DNA of 64,000 nt from Sphingopyxis sp. MSC1_008 (GTDB taxonomy: Bacteria; Pseudomonadota; Alphaproteobacteria; Sphingomonadales; Sphingomonadaceae): contig NZ_JALPRD010000004.1 of the NCBI RefSeq assembly GCF_023197165.1, forward strand, positions 124,001 to 188,000, in the 5' to 3' direction. Below the pieces are notes generated by a model. It was not told where the DNA came from, did no database searches, and was given only the letters and a program-made list of their open reading frames with translations. Shown here one piece after another: positions 60,403-64,000 of the stretch. Position numbers and translations under genes: made by a program. Within the stretch, counting starts at the first letter, position 1. Each line of letters opens with the position of its first letter.

Positions 60403-60466
60403 GTTGCTGTCCTTTATGGTGGCCGCGAACGCCGGTGGATACCGGGCGGAAGGGAGCGATGAAGGC

Positions 60467-63400
60467 ATGATGAGCAAGACGCTGTTGAAATCGGGGACGA
60501 TGGCGCTTGCGCTCGCTCTTGCGGTGACAGGGCCGGTGCCGGCGTTCGGCCAGACCGGCGGCGATCCGCTGATGTCGGAATTTCGCGATCCGCCGCAGAG
60601 CGCGCGACCGCGCGTCTGGTGGCATTGGATGAACGGCAACATCACCGAGGATGGCATTGCCAAGGATATCGAGTGGATGCGCCGCGTCGGCATCGGAGGC
60701 CTCCAGAATTTCGATGCCAGCCTGATGACGCCGCAGATCGTCGAAAAGCGGCTGGTCTATATGACGCCCGAGTGGAAAAAGGCGTTTCGCTTTGCCGCCG
60801 AACGCGCCGACGCCGCGGGACTCGAACTGGCGATCGCGGCGTCGCCGGGCTGGTCCGAGACGGGCGGCCCATGGGTAAAGCCCGAGGACGGTATCAAGAA
60901 ACTCAGCTTCTCGCACGTCGACATCGCCGGCGGGAAGCGCTTCACCGGCAAGATCGCGCAGCCCCCGGCCGCGACCGGCCCGTTCCAGACCCTCGTCGAG
61001 GGCGACGTCCTCGGGCTCGAGCAGGGAAAACAGGCGTTGCCGCAAGTCTACGCAGATGTCGCGCTGTTCGCGGTGCCGCTCAAGGCGCCGCCCGCGCCCG
61101 CCAGCACGGCGGTTCGCGACGGTGCCGGACAGGCGGTCGATGCGTCGCTGCTCGCCGACGGCGATCTGGTCAAGACCCTCGACCTCGGCTCCGGCACCGA
61201 GGATGCTCCGCCGTCCCTGGTCCTCAGTTACAGCAAGCCGTCCGAGCTACGATCGGCGACGCTGTTCATGCGCGACGTCACGGCGCTCGGCGGCGGACCG
61301 CGCTTCACGCCGGTGCTGGAGGCGCGCGTCGGAGAGACCTGGCAACCGCTCGCGACATTCGAAATGTCGAACGTCCCGACCACTGTTGCGTTCGCGCCCG
61401 TCCGGGCGAGCGAGTTTCGCGTGGTCTTCGGCGCCTATACCGGCAAGCGCGGGCCGTCGCTCGGCGCGAACGCGCCGGGCGCGATCGTTCCGGCCGGCCT
61501 CGCCGCGGTCAAGGGGCCGTCGCCGGTCAAGGTCGCAGAACTGCGGCTTTCGAACGAAGCGGTCATCGACCGGTTCGAAAGCAAGGCGGGCTATTCGCTG
61601 ACCAACGACTATTATGCGCTCGCATCGAGCACGGCGCCGGATGAGGCCGGAGCGCCCGCCGCATCGGTCGTGAACCTGACCGGCCGCCTCAAGCCCGATG
61701 GAACGCTCGACTGGACGCCGCCCAAGGGCAATTGGCGGATCGTTCGCCTCGGCTGGACGCTGACCGGGAAGACCAACCATCCCGCCCCGCCCGAGGCCAC
61801 CGGGCTCGAAGTCGACAAGCTCGACGGTGCCGCGGTCGAGCGTTACCTGCGTCACTATCTCGAAATGTACAAGGAAGCGGCCGGCAGCGACCTGCTCGGT
61901 TCGCGCGGCGTCCGCGCGCTGCTGACCGACAGCAGCGAAGTCGGCACGTTCAACTGGACGCCGCGCATGATCGAACAGTTCAAGCGTCTGCGCGGTTATG
62001 ACCCGACGCCGTGGCTCCCGGCGCTGTCGGGGCTCGTGATCGGCACGCGCGCCGAGAGCGACCGTTTCCTCTATGATTATCGCCGCACTCTCGCCGATCT
62101 GCACGCGAGCGAACATTATGCGACCGTCGCGCGCATTGCCCGCGAATATGGCCTCACCCTGTATGGCGAGGCGATCGAGGATCGGCGGCCGGTGCTCGGC
62201 GACGACATGGCGCTTCGGCGGTACACCGATATTCCGATGGCGGCGCTCTGGGTCTGGAACGACGAGAATGGCGTACGCCCTACGTTGCTCGGCGACATGA
62301 AGGGCGCGAGTTCGGTCGGTCATTTCTACGGGAAGAATATCGTCGCGGCGGAATCGATGACGTCGGCGCTCGCCCCCTGGGCCGCCGCGCCTTCGGATCT
62401 GCGCCGTGTGATCGATCTCGAGTTCGCGCACGGGATCAATCGCCCGGTGATCCACACCTCGGTGCACCAGCCGCTCGACGACAAGAAGCCCGGCCTTTCG
62501 CTCATGATCTTCGGGCAATTCTTCAACCGCCACGAAAGCTGGGCCGAAATGGCGAAGCCGTGGGTCGACTATATCGCGCGCAACAGCTTTCTGCTGCAGC
62601 AGGGGCGCAATGTCGCCGACATTGCCTATTTCTATGGCGAAGAGGCGCCGATCACGGCGCTGACCGCTTATGCTCCGCTGACCGACACGCCAGTGCGCTA
62701 CGCCTGGGACTTCGTGAATGCCGACGGCCTCATGGAGGGGCTGAGCGTCGACGGCGAAGGCCGGCTCGTCGCCCCGTCGGGCGCCACCTATCGCGCGCTC
62801 TATCTCGGCGGCAGCAGCCGCAGAATGACCTTGCCCGCGCTTAACCGGCTCGCGGCGCTGGCCGAGGCCGGCGCGACCATCATCGGCACGGCGCCCGGCA
62901 CGAGCCCCAGTCTCGCCGACGATCCGGCCGAAGTGGCGGCCGCAATCAAGCGTCTGTGGGCCGGGGGCGCCGAAACGCGGATCGGCAAGGGACGCGTCAT
63001 GGCCGGTACGGATGTCGAGCAGGCGCTCGCGGGCAGCCTTCTTCCCGACGTCGATTTCGGAGGTGTCGAAGCCGGACGGGACATGATGTTCGTCCATCGT
63101 CAGCTGCCCGACGGCGATCTCTATTTCATCGTCAATCGGTCGAAGACCGCAAAGTCGCTCGACGCGCGGTTCCGCGTGACCGGCAAGGCGCCCGAAATCC
63201 TGCGCGCCGAGGATGGCAGCGCGGCGCCCGCATCTTATCGGCAAGAGGGCGGCGTCACCGCGGTTCCGCTCGAACTGAAGGGCGAGGACAGCCTCTTCGT
63301 CCTCTTCCGCAAGCCCGCGACAGCGCCCCAGCGCGCCGTGCCGGCGCAAGAATTGCGCAGCATCCTGACCCTCGATGGCGGGTGGACCGTCGGCTTTCAG

Positions 63401-63868
63401 CCGGGACGCGGCGCGCCCGCCTCGATCGACCTTCCCAAGCTCGCCTCGCTGAGCGAGCAGCAGGACCCCGCGATCCGCTATTTCTCGGGCGAAGCCATCT
63501 ACTCGAAATCCTTCCGCCTTCCCGCAGCCATGAAGCCCGGCCAGCCGCTGTGGCTCGACCTCGGCATTGTGGGTGACCTCGCCGAGGTCAGCGTCAACGG
63601 AACGAAGATCGGCACCGTGTGGCAAAAGCCGTTCCGGATCGACATCGGCAAGGCGGTGCGCAGCGGCGACAACCGTCTCGAGATCAAGGTTGCGAACCTC
63701 TGGGTCAATCGCCTGATCGGCGACGCCCAGCCCGGCGCGACGAAGACCACTTTCGTCGCGATCCCGACCTATCGGCCCGACGCTCCACTCCGCCCCTCGG
63801 GCCTGATCGGCCCGGTGACAATTCTGGCCTCCGACCCGCGCTCCGCGCCGGCCGCCCGTAAGAATTGA
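60467..63868 (+). CDS. GH106 alpha-L-rhamnosidase
   Basis: Protein of 1133 aa starting MMSKTLLKSGTMALALALAV, a signal peptide cleaved near 'PAFGQTG'. The N-terminal region 'FRDPPQSARPRVWWHWMNGN', 'ITEDGIAKDIEWMRRVGIGG', 'LQNFDASLM', then 'LAIAASPGWSETGGPWVKPE' is the hallmark of GH106. The family member I recall is a Sphingomonas paucimobilis rhamnosidase. Central barrel sequence ('LLTDSSEVGTFNWTPRMIEQ', 'LTLYGEAIEDRRP', 'VAAESMTSALAPWAA') carries candidate catalytic acids. A C-terminal galactose-binding-like beta-sandwich follows ('LWLDLGIVGDLAEVSVNGTK', 'IGTVWQKPFRIDI'). It releases L-rhamnose from glycosides or polysaccharides in the periplasm or outside and supplies the rhamnose pathway at 48820-54910. 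Confidence 0.93.
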   Translation: MMSKTLLKSGTMALALALAVTGPVPAFGQTGGDPLMSEFRDPPQSARPRVWWHWMNGNITEDGIAKDIEWMRRVGIGGLQNFDASLMTPQIVEKRLVYMTPEWKKAFRFAAERADAAGLELAIAASPGWSETGGPWVKPEDGIKKLSFSHVDIAGGKRFTGKIAQPPAATGPFQTLVEGDVLGLEQGKQALPQVYADVALFAVPLKAPPAPASTAVRDGAGQAVDASLLADGDLVKTLDLGSGTEDAPPSLVLSYSKPSELRSATLFMRDVTALGGGPRFTPVLEARVGETWQPLATFEMSNVPTTVAFAPVRASEFRVVFGAYTGKRGPSLGANAPGAIVPAGLAAVKGPSPVKVAELRLSNEAVIDRFESKAGYSLTNDYYALASSTAPDEAGAPAASVVNLTGRLKPDGTLDWTPPKGNWRIVRLGWTLTGKTNHPAPPEATGLEVDKLDGAAVERYLRHYLEMYKEAAGSDLLGSRGVRALLTDSSEVGTFNWTPRMIEQFKRLRGYDPTPWLPALSGLVIGTRAESDRFLYDYRRTLADLHASEHYATVARIAREYGLTLYGEAIEDRRPVLGDDMALRRYTDIPMAALWVWNDENGVRPTLLGDMKGASSVGHFYGKNIVAAESMTSALAPWAAAPSDLRRVIDLEFAHGINRPVIHTSVHQPLDDKKPGLSLMIFGQFFNRHESWAEMAKPWVDYIARNSFLLQQGRNVADIAYFYGEEAPITALTAYAPLTDTPVRYAWDFVNADGLMEGLSVDGEGRLVAPSGATYRALYLGGSSRRMTLPALNRLAALAEAGATIIGTAPGTSPSLADDPAEVAAAIKRLWAGGAETRIGKGRVMAGTDVEQALAGSLLPDVDFGGVEAGRDMMFVHRQLPDGDLYFIVNRSKTAKSLDARFRVTGKAPEILRAEDGSAAPASYRQEGGVTAVPLELKGEDSLFVLFRKPATAPQRAVPAQELRSILTLDGGWTVGFQPGRGAPASIDLPKLASLSEQQDPAIRYFSGEAIYSKSFRLPAAMKPGQPLWLDLGIVGDLAEVSVNGTKIGTVWQKPFRIDIGKAVRSGDNRLEIKVANLWVNRLIGDAQPGATKTTFVAIPTYRPDAPLRPSGLIGPVTILASDPRSAPAARKN

Positions 63869-63901
63869 ATCAAGCGGCGCCGAAATCCTCACACCATAAA
63901 C

Positions 63902-63919
63902 GGTCAGATAATCCTGTTT
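63902..63919 (+). promoter_or_regulatory. Candidate operator of the local regulon (site 10)
   Basis: GGTCAGATAATCCTGTTT shows the 'TCAG' and 'CTGTTT' halves at the usual spacing but lacks the TGA core. It lies upstream of whatever gene starts near 63985. Confidence 0.45.
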
Positions 63920-63928
63920 CTTGACGGC

Positions 63929-63952
63929 GGTGACTTATGCGGATAAGTCACC
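63929..63952. promoter_or_regulatory. Perfect 10-bp palindrome
   Basis: GGTGACTTAT (63929-63938) and ATAAGTCACC (63943-63952) are exact inverted repeats around GCGG. A TTGACG (-35-like) precedes it at 63921-63926. It lies about 33 bases before a possible start codon, so it is probably a repressor operator, though a leader hairpin is possible. Confidence 0.6.
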
Positions 63953-63984
63953 TGCCTGTCGTCTTCGAACAAGGGACTGTGAAC

Positions 63985-64000
63985 ATGGAGGAGACGGTCG
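63985..64000 (+). CDS. Possible start of a gene running off the window
   Basis: An ATG at 63985 (MEETV...) follows an AGGGA stretch nine bases upstream and the operator-like sites. Only five codons are visible, so neither the start nor the product can be judged; GGAGGA right after this ATG might instead be the ribosome binding site of a later start. Confidence 0.3.

Noticed and set aside
61247..63892. Leftward 881-aa frame opposite the GH106 gene
   Set aside because: Arg-rich antisense frame without motif; the GH106 protein explains the region fully.
1..64000. tRNA, rRNA or CRISPR array
   Set aside because: No cloverleaf with the usual T-loop sequence, no rRNA-like stretch and no regularly spaced repeats were seen by eye; a covariance-model scan would be decisive.

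Overview
The window reads as one stretch of a high-GC alphaproteobacterial chromosome, most likely a sphingomonad (Sphingopyxis/Sphingobium/Novosphingobium type). The grounds are the imuA-imuB-dnaE2 cassette behind a GTTC-N7-GTTC type LexA box, many small proteins that I associate with sphingomonads (DUF6961, DUF3606, DUF736, DUF2383), a large TonB-dependent receptor, and several secreted or membrane-anchored esterases. The taxonomic call is an inference from gene content. I saw no rRNA, tRNA, IS element or CRISPR array.

Layout. (1) 1-8.4 kb: two SOS units. imuA-imuB-dnaE2 follows a LexA box at 45-59. A second LexA box at 5716-5730 precedes an unknown 151-aa gene, two SRAP-family genes (the first lacks every catalytic residue), a DUF6961 gene and an AlkB-like dioxygenase. 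(2) 8.7-17 kb: small conserved genes (frameshifted DUF1810, DUF2383, a zinc-finger protein, DUF3606), a secreted alpha/beta hydrolase, an HU gene whose 3' end has a second, partial copy 2.2 kb away, a fused nucleotidyltransferase-HEPN protein, and DUF736. (3) 17-21 kb: a GH2 beta-galactosidase translationally coupled to a 95-aa gene, the remnant of a beta-propeller protein, and a VOC protein. (4) 21.8-31.2 kb: a defence-like island with two PD-(D/E)XK nuclease genes, a Septu-like ATPase/HNH pair, a nuclease-helicase (DUF2075 type), and an AT-rich coupled pair (cytosolic protein plus membrane protein) that I cannot name. (5) 31.5-36 kb: secreted propeller protein and two esterases. (6) 36.5-39.1 kb: mobile-element genes (ArdC, DUF2958, ParB), with a ParB gene and an ECF sigma gene joined tail to tail and both truncated. 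(7) 39.8-64 kb: a rhamnoside-use locus with two TetR paralogues, a TonB receptor, a leftward operon (aldolase/dehydrogenase fusion, rhaI, serine hydrolase, DUF6351), a rightward operon (sugar kinase, lldD, MFS transporter, acyl-CoA synthetase), two esterases and a GH106 alpha-L-rhamnosidase.

How the parts work together. The last block can be read as one pathway. A TonB receptor imports a rhamnose-containing compound, esterases and the GH106 enzyme release rhamnose, and an MFS carrier takes it into the cytoplasm. RhaI, the kinase, the fused aldolase/lactaldehyde dehydrogenase and LldD then convert it to dihydroxyacetone phosphate and pyruvate.

The most interesting signal is an 18-bp inverted-repeat-like motif (roughly AAnCAn-N3TGA-CTGnTT) that I find at ten places: upstream of the rhamnose operons, the rhamnosidase, the TonB receptor, both TetR genes, several secreted hydrolases or esterases, and even a decayed gene. 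I propose that it is the operator of a local TetR-controlled regulon. An extended -35 promoter element is the main alternative.
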